A stretch of DNA of 64,000 bases, taken from an uncultured Coriobacteriales bacterium. Its GTDB lineage: Bacteria; Actinomycetota; Coriobacteriia; Coriobacteriales; UMGS124. Under the pieces are notes generated by a model, which was not told the DNA's origin, ran no database searches, and was given only the letters and a program-made list of their open reading frames with translations. Below are positions 1 to 8,582 of this stretch, piece after piece (the first letter of the stretch is position 1; each line of letters begins with the position of its first letter). The stretch spans positions 110,652-174,651 of the forward strand of contig CAKUAI010000007.1 of NCBI GenBank assembly GCA_934636245.1, given 5' to 3'. The translations under genes were made by a program, and so were the position numbers.

Positions 1-355
1 GCGCCAGGGTGTATGCCTCGAAGAAGCCTTCGGGCAGCCCGGCATTGCCTCCCGTGACGAGGGCGACCGAGAGCTCCCCCTCGCCGGCGGCGCGGCGCGG
101 CAGCGCCGCGTACTTCCGCTCGAACTCGGCGAACGCCTGCTCCAGGCCGGCCGCGTCGCGCAGGAACTCGAGCCCGAAGTCGGTCGCAACCAGCCGCGCG
201 CCATCGCGCCGGAACAGCTGCTTTCGTACCTGGCGGTTGATGCGGCCCATCGCCTTGGACACCGACTGGTGGGTGACCCCGAGCATGTCGGCCGCCTTGT
301 TGTAGCTCTTCGCCGCCGCCACGGCCGTCACTATCTGTATATCGCGAATGTCCAT
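1..355 (-). CDS. LysR-family transcriptional regulator, N-terminal part (runs off window)
   Basis: The first 118 codons of a LysR-type regulator are present and the gene continues past the left edge. Residues 1-60 form the winged helix-turn-helix (KAADMLGVTHQSVSKAMGRI); after it comes the linker helix and the start of the effector domain (LSVALVTGGNAGLPEGFFEAY). The start is the ATG at 353-355. Its first 107 codons are base-for-base identical to the cut-short copy at 6203-6592, but here the frame continues properly, so this is probably the functional parent. It points away from the debris at 0.5-2 kb, where its divergent target gene would be expected. Confidence 0.85.
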   Translation of the reverse strand, partial: MDIRDIQIVTAVAAAKSYNKAADMLGVTHQSVSKAMGRINRQVRKQLFRRDGARLVATDFGLEFLRDAAGLEQAFAEFERKYAALPRRAAGEGELSVALVTGGNAGLPEGFFEAYTLA

Positions 356-445
356 CCCCGGCCCCCTTCAGCCATGCCCGTAGGATAGCAGCCTGCGGGA
401 GACTTGCAACCTTTGGTTGCAAGCCACGGCAACCAACAGGGACTG
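35..445. repeat. 411-bp perfect direct repeat, copy 1
   Basis: Bases 35-445 match 6272-6682 without any difference found by eye. The repeat covers the first ~107 codons of the LysR gene, its start, and the promoter/operator region. Just beyond it the two copies still resemble each other weakly (both reach a GGCGGTACATTT motif), then diverge completely. Perfect identity means very recent duplication or gene conversion. Confidence 0.95.
403..423. promoter_or_regulatory. LysR-type operator palindrome
   Basis: CTTGCAACC-TTT-GGTTGCAAG is a perfect inverted repeat with 9-base arms and a 3-base spacer, 48 bases upstream of the LysR start. Position and T-N11-A character fit a LysR binding site in a divergent promoter. 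A second copy lies at 6640-6660. Binding is inferred. Confidence 0.5.
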
Positions 446-485
446 TTTGCATCGACGACCGGGCGGTACATTTACATTAGCGATA

Positions 486-614
486 ACAGTTGGCCGCAAC
501 GGCCGCATCACCAAGGCCGACGACACCACGGTGAGGCGCGCCGTTATCGAGGGGCTGGCGAGCCTGCCCAACCACACCGGCGCGAAGAAGCGCGAGCGCA
601 AGAGGCGCGAGCAG
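486..614 (+). mobile_element. IS110-family transposase remnant (C-terminal scrap)
   Basis: About 43 codons read NGRITKADDTTVRRAVIEG followed by LASLPNHTGAKKRERKRREQ. This resembles the C-terminal G-R-I-T-K / R-R-x-x-x-E-G part of IS110/IS116 transposases. There is no upstream catalytic part and no ends. It lies just after the 411-bp repeat, where a divergent flavoprotein gene would be expected, so it may mark the rearrangement that destroyed that gene. Confidence 0.4.
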
Positions 615-1074
615 ACCGCCGACAGGCAGCCGGCCCCACATAGACCATCCCAGGGCCCGGACCCCGGTCCGGGGGCGCAGGGGGCTCGCGCGACCATTTT
701 GCACACCGTCCCACCGGGCGGCGCGTGTGCCCGCAGAGTACGCGAATGGCGACAAGCCCCGTGCCGAATCATGCGAAGTGCGGGCCGGCCGAGAGGCCGG
801 TGCCCGCGGATCTGAAACTGCCAACGCTTTGGGCGCCTTCAGCGGGACGCCTGTTCCGATTGGGAGTTCCGGGCCCTGAGATGCAGGCCCGCCCCTCCGC
901 CCTCCGACGGGAGAGGCCGAGGGGTGGGCCGACCTGCGCCTTGACAAGGGTGCGGAGCTGAAGCGGCGGGCTTGCAGATCGTCCGTAGCCCGCGCAATCT
1001 TCTTGGCCTAGTGGCCCCTCGACTCCGTGATCCTGTCGAAAGCCCTGGCGGAGGCCTGCCTATCCGAGAAGTAC
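615..1074. other. Non-coding stretch with one GC-rich hairpin
   Basis: No convincing gene was seen. An imperfect GC-rich hairpin at 886-930 (GGCCCGCCCC arm against GGGGTGGGCC) resembles a terminator without a clear T-run. The long open frames here are high-GC shadows. Confidence 0.5.
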
Positions 1075-1428
1075 CTACGCTCCCGCAGCGCTGCCTCCAC
1101 CGATGCCATGACGTCCCCCGGCGCTGTCGGTCGTGGGCATGTCTTTGAGGGGCTGCGCAATCAGCCCGCCCTTGAGAGAGCGCAGCCTGTTGCGGGCACA
1201 GTCGGAGCGCTGCTTGCAACAGTACCTCGCGTCGTTGCGGTGCTTCTTGTACGTGTGCACGCCGCCAGCCTTCGACTTGAACCATCTGCCGCACGAGCGA
1301 TCGGCGCACTGCCTCCACAGATCGGGGCTCGCGACGCGTTCGACGAGCTGCGAGCATATATCCTCGCCGCGAGCGTGCCCTCGTGACGGCGGTCGGACGT
1401 TCAACCGGGCAGAACATCCTCGAAGAAC
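1075..1428 (-). pseudogene. Possible zinc-ribbon (CGNR-like) protein fragment
   Basis: The minus strand encodes about 115 residues from just after a stop at 1429-1431. It contains CADRSCGRWFKSK followed by YCCKQRSDCARNR, a C-x4-C ... C-C-x5-C arrangement like CGNR-type or similar treble-clef zinc-binding domains. No good ATG and ribosome site is present (first possible start is TTG at 1402-1404), and the C-terminus becomes low-complexity. Most likely a piece of a degraded gene; the family assignment is weak. Confidence 0.3.
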
Positions 1429-1496
1429 TCAGGGCAGCCGTACGCGGCGGGCGCGCACTCGACGGCATGCGGCGCGAGGGGCATGCCGACTCGGCG

Positions 1497-2005
1497 GGAT
1501 GTTCCAAATCTGCGACACCCCCATGCGCCGCATCTTGGAAGAGTGGACGGGCAACCCCATCTTCGGCCTGCCCACCGAGTCCGAGATCACGGGCGAGACC
1601 CTCGAGGAACTGGGCGCTGCTATCGCCGAGAAGTAGCCCAAGTTCGACGCCGCCCAGATGGTCGGGACGGCCAACGTCTACAGCCAGTACGTGCGCGACG
1701 GCGAGAACCTCGAGTTCGGGCGCACCAACATCAGCGGGACGTCGGGTGAGCCGCCCCCCATTGAGGAGGAGCCGTTCTACGCGGTGGCGACCATGCCGGA
1801 AACCACGCACTTCAACGGCGGCCTGGCTACCGACGCGGACATGCGCGTGGTCGAGGGGATCAGCGGCGAGCCCATCCTCAGCCTCTACGCCGCGGTCGAG
1901 GTCACGGGCGGCTTCCACGGCTTCGGCTACATGAGCGCTGCGGTCTTCGGCAAGGCGCTCATCCACGGCGTCATCGCCGCCAAGAGCCTGGGGGCTGACA
2001 ACTAG
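1497..2005 (+). pseudogene. Flavoprotein (fumarate reductase-like) C-terminal remnant with in-frame stop
   Basis: The frame reads MFQICDTPMRRILEEWTG, is cut by a TAG at 1634-1636, then continues in the same frame to 2005. The second part has the family's closing signatures: EEPFYAVATMPETTHFNGGL, then PILSLYAAVEVTGGFHG, then a helical end. The FAD-binding N-terminal domain and the Tat signal are missing. It keeps the H-x-x-GG type histidine (THFNGG) found in fumarate reductases, unlike several intact genes here. It belongs to a different subfamily from the 6759-8477 gene, so it is not simply that gene's duplicate. Confidence 0.75.
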
Positions 2006-2190
2006 CAGCGAGGGGCGACCGCCCTGCGGGCGCCGGAAGGCGTCGGGCATATCGACGCTGCGCACCAGACTCGACACCAGCAGAGCCGGGCCGACTCGCG
2101 CCCGAATCAGCCCGGCCCTATCTGTCATCTATGGTTTCGGTAGGCGTCGGACATGCCATCAGTCCACCCGGACGGGTACGGCCGAGGGGT

Positions 2191-3849
2191 CTATCCGAGC
2201 GTCGGGAAATACTCTTCGACGATGTGCGTGCCGGCGAAGTACCCAGTCTGCCGGTCCCACATCTGGTTGGATCCGGGGCACGTGGTGACGTCGTAGGTGC
2301 CACCGAACAGGCCGCCGGCGTCGCATCCGAGGGCGTAGAGACCGGGAATGGGGTCATGGCCGACCTTGTCAAGGACGCGCGCGTTCTCATCGACCTTGAG
2401 GCCGCCGACGGTCGTGTAGAAGGCGAGCATCGTCTTGAAGCCGTAGAACGGCGGGGTCTGGACCTTGCGCATGTTTTCGGGCGACTTCAGGAAGTCCTCG
2501 TCCTTGCCGTTGTCGACGTAGCCGTTCCACTGGTCGATCGTCTCGAGCATGGTCGCGGCGTCGACGTCGAGCTTCTCGGCAAGCTCCTCGAGAGTGTCGC
2601 ACTTGAAGACGCGCGGGTTCTCGCGTGTAATCGCGACCTCGATCTCGTCGCGGAATTCAGGCACGCCGTACCCGGGCTCCAGGTAGTTCGAACGCTTGGT
2701 GACCGCGCCCTCGTTGCAGATCTTCTCGACGAAATCGTCATCGACCACCACGTAGATGTGCTTCTGCTGGGTTCCGGCGTTGCCCGAAATTGCCCAGTCT
2801 TTGATGCACTCCTCGTTGCAGAAACGCCTGCCCTTTTGGTTGAGGAAAATCGTGTCGGCTTGGTTGCAACCGCACAGCACGAGCATGCTCTTGTTGAAGT
2901 GCCCGGGCAGCACGGGGCTGCAGAACATGACGGCCTCGGGGTGGTGCAGCGCCGCGCCGACCGAGGTGCCCATGTTGATGGCGTCGCCGCGCTGCGTGCC
3001 GGAGGTCCCGTAGGGAATAAGGGAGTCGTAGTCGTAGTTCGTGAACCGCTCGAACATCTCCTTGTTCGAGGCGAAGCCACCGGTCGCGAGCATTACAGCT
3101 TTCGCCCGCACAACCATCATCGAGCCGTCGAGGTGCTGGCACACGACACCGCCCATCGAGCCGTCCTCGTTGACGACAAGCTGAACGGCACGGGAGTCAA
3201 AGTGGAAGTCGACCCCCATGTCGATCAGCTTCGAGTACATGGTATAGATCGCGTTGAGGCCTCCGTTGAGCAGACCGTCCTCGCTGGGCGCGTACGAAAT
3301 GGGGGGTGCCATCTGGGTCGAATTCTGGGGAATGTCGATGCCCTTGAACGCGACCCCGAGGTCGTCGTGGGTCCACTCGAGGGTCATCGCGAGGTGCTGG
3401 ATGAACTTGCGGAGGATGGGCAGGTTGGAACCGCCGTGCTGGAAGTCGTCGATGATGGTGTAGCCATGGTCGAGCAGGTCCTGGTCGGTGCCGACGGTCA
3501 GCGTGTCGGTCTCGGGGTCGTAGGAGCACCCGCCTGAGCTCATACCCTCCACGTAGCGCGAGTTGCCACCGACGCCGTCCTCGGAGAGCGACTCCACCAG
3601 GATGACGCTCGCCCCGAGCTCGCGGGCGCGCCACGCGCCACAAAGGCCGGCCGTGCCCGATCCACAAACCACGACGTCCACATCGTACGCCTCAGTGTAG
3701 TCGGGCACATCGGCGGCCGCGATCGAGCCGACCTCGACCGATGTGGCCGCTTGGGCGGCCTGTGGCCCACCGGTTGCCATGCCCGCTATCAAACCGACTG
3801 CCGCCGCCCCGGCCACGAAGGTACGCCGCGAAATTACGTTCTCACTCAT
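2191..3849 (-). CDS. Exported FAD-dependent reductase (flavocytochrome c/fumarate reductase fold)
   Basis: This 552-residue protein starts at the ATG 3847-3849, behind GAGGAG 8 bases upstream; an earlier in-frame start lacks a ribosome site. A Tat signal (SRRTF at residues 7-11) is followed by the FAD-binding G-S-G-T-A-G at 63-68, the ATGGF motif near 255, and R-R-F-C-N-E at 341-346. Aligned on that motif, the Shewanella fumarate reductase catalytic Arg402 is Lys350 here, and the C-terminal His/Arg motifs are changed (FYTTVGG, GGTYDV). The substrate is therefore probably not fumarate. It is 52 bases downstream of the tetrahaem cytochrome gene, in one operon, and that cytochrome is the likely electron donor. 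Substrate unknown. Confidence 0.9.
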   Translation of the reverse strand: MSENVISRRTFVAGAAAVGLIAGMATGGPQAAQAATSVEVGSIAAADVPDYTEAYDVDVVVCGSGTAGLCGAWRARELGASVILVESLSEDGVGGNSRYVEGMSSGGCSYDPETDTLTVGTDQDLLDHGYTIIDDFQHGGSNLPILRKFIQHLAMTLEWTHDDLGVAFKGIDIPQNSTQMAPPISYAPSEDGLLNGGLNAIYTMYSKLIDMGVDFHFDSRAVQLVVNEDGSMGGVVCQHLDGSMMVVRAKAVMLATGGFASNKEMFERFTNYDYDSLIPYGTSGTQRGDAINMGTSVGAALHHPEAVMFCSPVLPGHFNKSMLVLCGCNQADTIFLNQKGRRFCNEECIKDWAISGNAGTQQKHIYVVVDDDFVEKICNEGAVTKRSNYLEPGYGVPEFRDEIEVAITRENPRVFKCDTLEELAEKLDVDAATMLETIDQWNGYVDNGKDEDFLKSPENMRKVQTPPFYGFKTMLAFYTTVGGLKVDENARVLDKVGHDPIPGLYALGCDAGGLFGGTYDVTTCPGSNQMWDRQTGYFAGTHIVEEYFPTLG

Positions 3850-3901
3850 GTTCAACACTCCTCGTGTGGTCACTTCATTGTCCGGTTATCAGGGCCACGG
3901 G

Positions 3902-4408
3902 CTAGAAGTAGCCCAGCCAGCCGTCCGGCACGGTGATATCGTGGCACTGGGCGCAAGTGAGGACCTGCTCGGAGTGCATGGCATGGCAGTCCCCGCAATC
4001 CGCGTCACCGCGGTGGTTGGAATGGGGGTTGTAGATGCCGGTGGGATTGTAGACCGTGACCTTGCCGACCCAGCCGGAGGTCGCATCCTCGATGGCCTCC
4101 CAGTCGCTGTGGCACACGAGGCAGGTCGCGCGCTTCCCCGAGGGGTTTGCCGCACCCGGATCGGCATCCTCGTCAGTTGCGTGGCAGCTAACGCATGTCA
4201 GACCCGCCGCCTTGTGTATCCCCATGAGGGAGTCGTCATCCGCGTCCAGATACGACTGTGCATAGGTAACGACCTCGTCCATTGTTGCGTTGTCGAACGT
4301 GCTCTCCACCGCTAGGGCGCTGCTTGCCGCGCCAAGCGTGAGTCCGACTGCGACGCACGCCAGCACTAGTCGCGGTGACTTTCCCGCCAAGAGATTCCGA
4401 ACGTCCAT
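3902..4408 (-). CDS. Exported tetrahaem cytochrome c
   Basis: This 168-residue protein has an N-terminal signal peptide (hydrophobic residues 13-33) and four CxxCH haem sites at 72-76, 96-100, 138-142 and 152-156, with extra histidines (NPHSNH, MHS) suited to bis-His ligation. It resembles the small tetrahaem domain of flavocytochrome c and the CctA-type electron carriers. First gene of an operon with the flavoprotein at 2191-3849, it most likely passes electrons from a membrane quinol oxidase to that reductase outside the membrane. A ribosome site (GGAG) precedes the ATG at 4406-4408. Confidence 0.92.
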   Translation of the reverse strand: MDVRNLLAGKSPRLVLACVAVGLTLGAASSALAVESTFDNATMDEVVTYAQSYLDADDDSLMGIHKAAGLTCVSCHATDEDADPGAANPSGKRATCLVCHSDWEAIEDATSGWVGKVTVYNPTGIYNPHSNHRGDADCGDCHAMHSEQVLTCAQCHDITVPDGWLGYF

Positions 4409-4660
4409 CTCTCCTCCTTATTGTGAGGATGCGCGCCCCCATGGCGTCGCATGCCGTCGAGCGTGAGGATAGGCTCTCATGCTGCCGCCTCGCTACCCAT
4501 ACAACATGTGCTTGGACCCCAAGTTTTGTGGGGAGCCGTGCTCCCATAAAAGTTGGGTGCGGCCTTGAGCTGCGTCTATGAAAATAACCCTCGCCGGAGC
4601 GGCCAGGTAGTGGCATGGGGGCGCTACAATGAGAAGGGGCTGGGATGCTTAGGAGGCGTG

Positions 4661-6139
4661 ATGGAAAGTGCACACGATCAGGACCGAGGTGCCGTGCGGC
4701 TTTCGCTCGCCGCCCTGGTCGTGGGGCTGGCTCTCCACTGGTCTGCGTTCAAGCAGTACGAGCTGACGAGCATACTCGGCGGGACGGGGGCGGACTCCTG
4801 GGCGATGCTCGCTGTCCCAGCGGCCGTGGCCGCGGGGTTTGCGGCCTTGGCGACGCTCGCGGTGATCAGGAGGCGTGCCGTCGAGGCCGCTGCTGCTGAG
4901 AAGGGGCCACTCCTCTGCGCGCTGAGCTGCCTCGGCACGCTGGGCTACCTGCTGCTGAAGCTCGCGTCGGCAGGCGCTTTCGGGCCGCTCGAGCCAAGTC
5001 TCACGCTGCTCGCATCCATGCTCGTCGCGGTCGGGTACGCCTCGGCGACGTTCGGCTTTATGGACGCCCTGGTGCGCCGGGGCGGCCGCGAGGCCATCAT
5101 GGTGGTCGCTGTCTCGTACCTCCTCTCTGCGGCGCTCGCCATAGCCTCCTACCTGCCCGGCCCAATTATTCTCGCAGTCACCGCCGCGTCCCCAGTCGTC
5201 TGCGGCGCCTGCCTGCTTTTCCAGCGCGGGGAGCGGAGGCACGGCGTCGACTGGTCGTTCTCCGTCCTGAAGGGCATGCCCCTCCTGCCCCCCGTCACAC
5301 TGGGCTTGTTCATCGTCGTCGCGCGTGTGGCGATAGGGACGTTCAACAATGTGGGCACCCTCATCACCCCTGCGCAGCGCCTGATTACCCTCGGCCTTCT
5401 CGCGGCCGTGTCCCTATGGCTGTCGATCGTGCTGCGGAACCCGTCTTCCGACCGCCTCGAATGGATGCTGAGGGTCGGCTGGATCACCCCCTCGATTCTG
5501 GCCGTCGCCGGGGTATTCCTGCTCGTCTCGTCGGAGGAGGCGTATGTGCAGGCGGGTTTGGGCGCGCTCGGTGCGTCGCTGGACTGCCTGGAGATGTTCC
5601 TCCTGTTGAACCTCATGCTGTCGACCATAGAGCGGCGCGCGTCGTCCGTGCTGGTGTTCTCACTTGCGTTCACTCTGTTCAAGATGCTTCCGCTCGTGCT
5701 CGGCAAAGTCGCCGTGCCCCTCCTCGTGCCCGGGGGAGAGTTCGACGTCTTCCCCATGGCGCTCGCGATGCTCCTGATTATGGTGACCGCCGCATTCGCC
5801 TTCCTCACATCCGAAGTCCTCGGCCTCCAGGCGTCGATTGTGCCCAGCGACCTGCCGGTGGACCCCCGGGGCGACACAATCGAGGAGCTGACGACCGAGT
5901 TCGGCCTGACGGCTCGTGAGGCGGAGTTGTTGGACTACCTGACGCAGGGTTACAGCTTCCAGGCGATCGCGGACGCCCTGGGAATCACCGTCGGCACCGC
6001 CCAGAGCTACTCGAAGACCCTCTATCGCAAGCTGGAGGTCCACGCGAAGCAAGGACTCGTCGAGATGGTCCACGAGAGACTGGGGCGGCGGGCGGGAGGC
6101 GCATCGCCCGCCCACGGGGGGTCGCCTCTGGGTGGCTGA
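4661..6139 (+). CDS. LuxR-family regulator with multi-spanning membrane N-terminus
   Basis: This 492-residue protein starts at ATG 4661 behind AGGAGG; a longer frame upstream has no such site. About 400 residues of closely spaced hydrophobic helices (roughly 10-12) are followed by a LuxR-type helix-turn-helix at about 424-479 (LTAREAELLDYLTQG ... GTAQSYSKTLYRKLEV). The architecture is common in Eggerthellaceae, where such genes sit beside exported reductases; the membrane part probably senses a ligand. It is divergent from the cytochrome/flavoprotein operon at 2191-4408 and is its likely regulator. Target and ligand are inferred. Confidence 0.88.
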   Translation: MESAHDQDRGAVRLSLAALVVGLALHWSAFKQYELTSILGGTGADSWAMLAVPAAVAAGFAALATLAVIRRRAVEAAAAEKGPLLCALSCLGTLGYLLLKLASAGAFGPLEPSLTLLASMLVAVGYASATFGFMDALVRRGGREAIMVVAVSYLLSAALAIASYLPGPIILAVTAASPVVCGACLLFQRGERRHGVDWSFSVLKGMPLLPPVTLGLFIVVARVAIGTFNNVGTLITPAQRLITLGLLAAVSLWLSIVLRNPSSDRLEWMLRVGWITPSILAVAGVFLLVSSEEAYVQAGLGALGASLDCLEMFLLLNLMLSTIERRASSVLVFSLAFTLFKMLPLVLGKVAVPLLVPGGEFDVFPMALAMLLIMVTAAFAFLTSEVLGLQASIVPSDLPVDPRGDTIEELTTEFGLTAREAELLDYLTQGYSFQAIADALGITVGTAQSYSKTLYRKLEVHAKQGLVEMVHERLGRRAGGASPAHGGSPLGG

Positions 6140-6202
6140 CACTCATGTGGCAGAGTTCGGCGCCATCCGCCCCAAATGCCCAGACCCTGCCCCGACCTCC
6201 TG

Positions 6203-6592
6203 TTAGATTTGTAGCGGGCGAGGGCTATACTGCCCTCGCTTGATTATCACGCACCATGCACCGATACACTTCAGCCCGGCATTGCCTCCCGTGACGAGGG
6301 CGACCGAGAGCTCCCCCTCGCCGGCGGCGCGGCGCGGCAGCGCCGCGTACTTCCGCTCGAACTCGGCGAACGCCTGCTCCAGGCCGGCCGCGTCGCGCAG
6401 GAACTCGAGCCCGAAGTCGGTCGCAACCAGCCGCGCGCCATCGCGCCGGAACAGCTGCTTTCGTACCTGGCGGTTGATGCGGCCCATCGCCTTGGACACC
6501 GACTGGTGGGTGACCCCGAGCATGTCGGCCGCCTTGTTGTAGCTCTTCGCCGCCGCCACGGCCGTCACTATCTGTATATCGCGAATGTCCAT
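6203..6592 (-). pseudogene. LysR-family regulator, truncated second copy
   Basis: This 129-residue frame is identical to the LysR gene at the left edge for about 107 codons (helix-turn-helix and linker), then switches after GGNAGL to an unrelated tail (KCIGAWCVIIKRGQ...) and stops. LysR proteins need about 300 residues, so the effector-binding domain is missing. The DNA-binding half could still be made and could compete with the full-length protein for its operator, since the operator was duplicated with it. It is divergent from the intact flavoprotein at 6759-8477. Confidence 0.9.
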
Positions 6593-6682
6593 CCCCGGCC
6601 CCCTTCAGCCATGCCCGTAGGATAGCAGCCTGCGGGAGACTTGCAACCTTTGGTTGCAAGCCACGGCAACCAACAGGGACTG
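6272..6682. repeat. 411-bp perfect direct repeat, copy 2
   Basis: Same sequence as 35-445 at a constant offset of 6237 bases. The left end lies inside the LysR coding region and creates its truncation. The right end falls between the operator and the ribosome site of the flavoprotein at 6759. Confidence 0.95.
6640..6660. promoter_or_regulatory. LysR-type operator palindrome, second copy
   Basis: Identical to 403-423 (CTTGCAACC-TTT-GGTTGCAAG). It lies 48 bases upstream of the truncated LysR start and about 100 bases upstream of the flavoprotein start, so it probably controls the flavoprotein gene under the full-length LysR protein encoded at the other copy. Confidence 0.5.
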
Positions 6683-6758
6683 CCCGGGGCGGCGACCAGG
6701 CGGTACATTTGGCCCAGCGGGGCACGAGGGGGTGCCCCGACGGACTTAGGAGGATTCC

Positions 6759-8477
6759 ATGAACAAGCTCTCCCGCCGCTCCTTCCTCGCAGGCGCCTCC
6801 ATGGCTGCCGTCGCCGCCACCGGCGCCGCCAGCGCCCTGGCGGACTCGGTTCCTTCCGACACCGCGATGAGCGACGCCCAGAACCTCGCCCTCACCAACG
6901 TCAACGGCATCGCCACCGACCCCGGCTACGTCATCGACATCGCCAACGGCGAACCCCGCTGGGCGTTCGAGATCGCGCCCGACCCCATCCCTGCCGAGAA
7001 GACTGCTGAGACGATCGAGGACGACGTCATCGTCATCGGCGGCGGCATGGCTGGCTTCGTGACGGCTGCCTCCGCGGCTGAGCAGGGCGCCTCGGTCACC
7101 CTGTTCACCGCCTCCGCGACGCCCATCTCCCGCGGCGGTTCCAACTTCTCCGCCTACAACAAGGTCATCGAGGAGTACGGCATCGAGAAGCTCGACCCGG
7201 TCCCCTTCTTCTATAAGGAGATGCGCGCGGCGTCCTACACCATCGACCAGCAGATGTGGATGCGCGCCTACAACAACTCCGAGGAAGCCATGAACTGGCT
7301 CATCGACCTCGTCCGTGACAAGGGCGTCGAGGTCTTCCTCGAGCGCGACAACATCAACGACGGCGGCCCCGACTACGCCATCGCGTTCGGTGCCGGCGAC
7401 GGCGAGGGCTCGGCCTCCACGGGTCAGCAGAACGCCGTCGAGGCGGTCGCCAAGTTCGCCGAGGAGAACGGCGTCAAGATCCAGTACAACGTGGTGGCCA
7501 AGCAGCTCGTCAAGGACGAGTCCGGCGCCGTGGTGGGCGTCGTCGCGCAGAACGCCGACGAGAGCTACGTCGAGTACAGGGGCAAGTACGTCGTCATGGC
7601 GACGGGCGGCTTCTGCGCCGATAAGAACATGGTCGCCAAGTACATCCCGCAGGTCATCCCGCTTGTCGGCACCGATCCCGTGGACGTCGACTACAACACC
7701 GGCTTCGCGCTGACCGGCATTTACGCCGGCGACGGCCAGAAGATGGGCCTGTGGGCCGGCGCCTCCTGGCAGAAGTGCTCCGCCGCCCCCATCATGCAGG
7801 GTGCCTGGTCCGGCTCCAACGAGCCCCTGACGTTCCACCAGGGACTCAACGTCAACCTCAACACCGAGCGCTACCAGCGCGAGGACGTGAGCTCGCCCTA
7901 TACCGCCAACCACCTGCTCCAGCAGCCCGGCCGCCTCGCCTACGGCATCTGGACGGCCAACTTCGCCCAGGACGTCATCGACACCGGCCGCGAGTTCTAC
8001 TACTTCAACACCCGCTACGACGTGCCCGCCGCCACCGCCGACGAGGTCATCGCGAAGTGGGACACCGAGTGCGAGAAGTTCGACACGCTCGCCGAGCTCG
8101 CCGAGGCCCACGGCCTCGACGCCGACAAGCTGCAGGCCGTCGTGGACCGCTACAACGAGCTCGTCGACCTCGGCGAGGACCTCGACTTCCACAAGAACCC
8201 CGACTACCTGGTGCGTATCGACCCGGCAGGCCCCTTCTACTGCGCCATGAACTACCCCATGTTCATGTCCACCGAGGCCGGCCTCAACACCAACGTCAAC
8301 GCCCAGGTGTGCGACGCCGACGACCGCCCCATCCCCGGCCTCTTCAACGTCGGCCAGATGATGGGCAACATGTACGCCAACAACTACAACTTCGCGATCC
8401 CCGGCATGAGCTACGGCCTGAACTGCATCACGTTCGGCTACCTGCTCGGCCGCGACCTGGCCGCCGGCAAGTTCTAA
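6759..8477 (+). CDS. Exported FAD-dependent reductase (fumarate reductase fold)
   Basis: This 572-residue protein starts at ATG 6759 behind AGGAGGATTCC. It has a Tat signal (LSRRSFLAG, residues 4-12), an FAD-binding G-G-G-M-A-G at 94-99, an ATGGF motif, and a family motif in the unusual form T-E-R-Y-Q-R-E-D at 369-376 instead of G-x-R-F-x-N-E. The position matching fumarate reductase Arg402 is serine. The C-terminal FAD segment reads PIPGLFNVGQMMG. Codons are very GC-biased and regular, suggesting good expression. No cytochrome gene adjoins it. It is divergent from the truncated LysR copy and ends at a strong terminator. Substrate unknown. Confidence 0.9.
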   Translation: MNKLSRRSFLAGASMAAVAATGAASALADSVPSDTAMSDAQNLALTNVNGIATDPGYVIDIANGEPRWAFEIAPDPIPAEKTAETIEDDVIVIGGGMAGFVTAASAAEQGASVTLFTASATPISRGGSNFSAYNKVIEEYGIEKLDPVPFFYKEMRAASYTIDQQMWMRAYNNSEEAMNWLIDLVRDKGVEVFLERDNINDGGPDYAIAFGAGDGEGSASTGQQNAVEAVAKFAEENGVKIQYNVVAKQLVKDESGAVVGVVAQNADESYVEYRGKYVVMATGGFCADKNMVAKYIPQVIPLVGTDPVDVDYNTGFALTGIYAGDGQKMGLWAGASWQKCSAAPIMQGAWSGSNEPLTFHQGLNVNLNTERYQREDVSSPYTANHLLQQPGRLAYGIWTANFAQDVIDTGREFYYFNTRYDVPAATADEVIAKWDTECEKFDTLAELAEAHGLDADKLQAVVDRYNELVDLGEDLDFHKNPDYLVRIDPAGPFYCAMNYPMFMSTEAGLNTNVNAQVCDADDRPIPGLFNVGQMMGNMYANNYNFAIPGMSYGLNCITFGYLLGRDLAAGKF

Positions 8478-8501
8478 ACGACGAACAAGTCCCCCTAACG
8501 G

Positions 8502-8538
8502 CCCCTCCCGCCCGGTTTTTGGCACCGGGTGGGAGGGG
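8502..8538 (+). terminator. Rho-independent terminator of the 6759 flavoprotein gene
   Basis: A 15-bp stem (CCCCTCCCGCCCGGT with ACCGGGTGGGAGGGG, one G-T pair) and a 7-base loop begin 25 bases after the stop. The tail is only moderately T-rich. A similar hairpin precedes the second copy of the palindromic element at 17.7 kb, so it may belong to that element. Confidence 0.7.
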
Positions 8539-8582
8539 TTGCCCGTTGGGGGGACTTTTCCATTGACTTTCTAGGGTCGCGC

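Noticed and set aside
839..2128. Long minus-strand open frame of 429 codons
   Set aside because: It is antisense to the flavoprotein remnant, has low-complexity Arg/Ala/Pro-rich composition and no ribosome site; a GC-rich shadow.
2131..3537. Plus-strand open frame of 468 codons
   Set aside because: Antisense to the flavoprotein at 2191-3849, Val/Asp/His-rich as expected of a complementary shadow; the same holds for the long frames at 6225-8525 (-), 11749-13140 (-), 15096-17150 (+), 23839-25233 (+), 41718-43442 (+), 44012-46000 (+), 54394-56094 (+) and 60796-62130 (+).
6759..8477. Naming the flavoproteins as fumarate or urocanate reductases
   Set aside because: The fold is clear but the diagnostic catalytic residues are not conserved, so a substrate name would be a guess.
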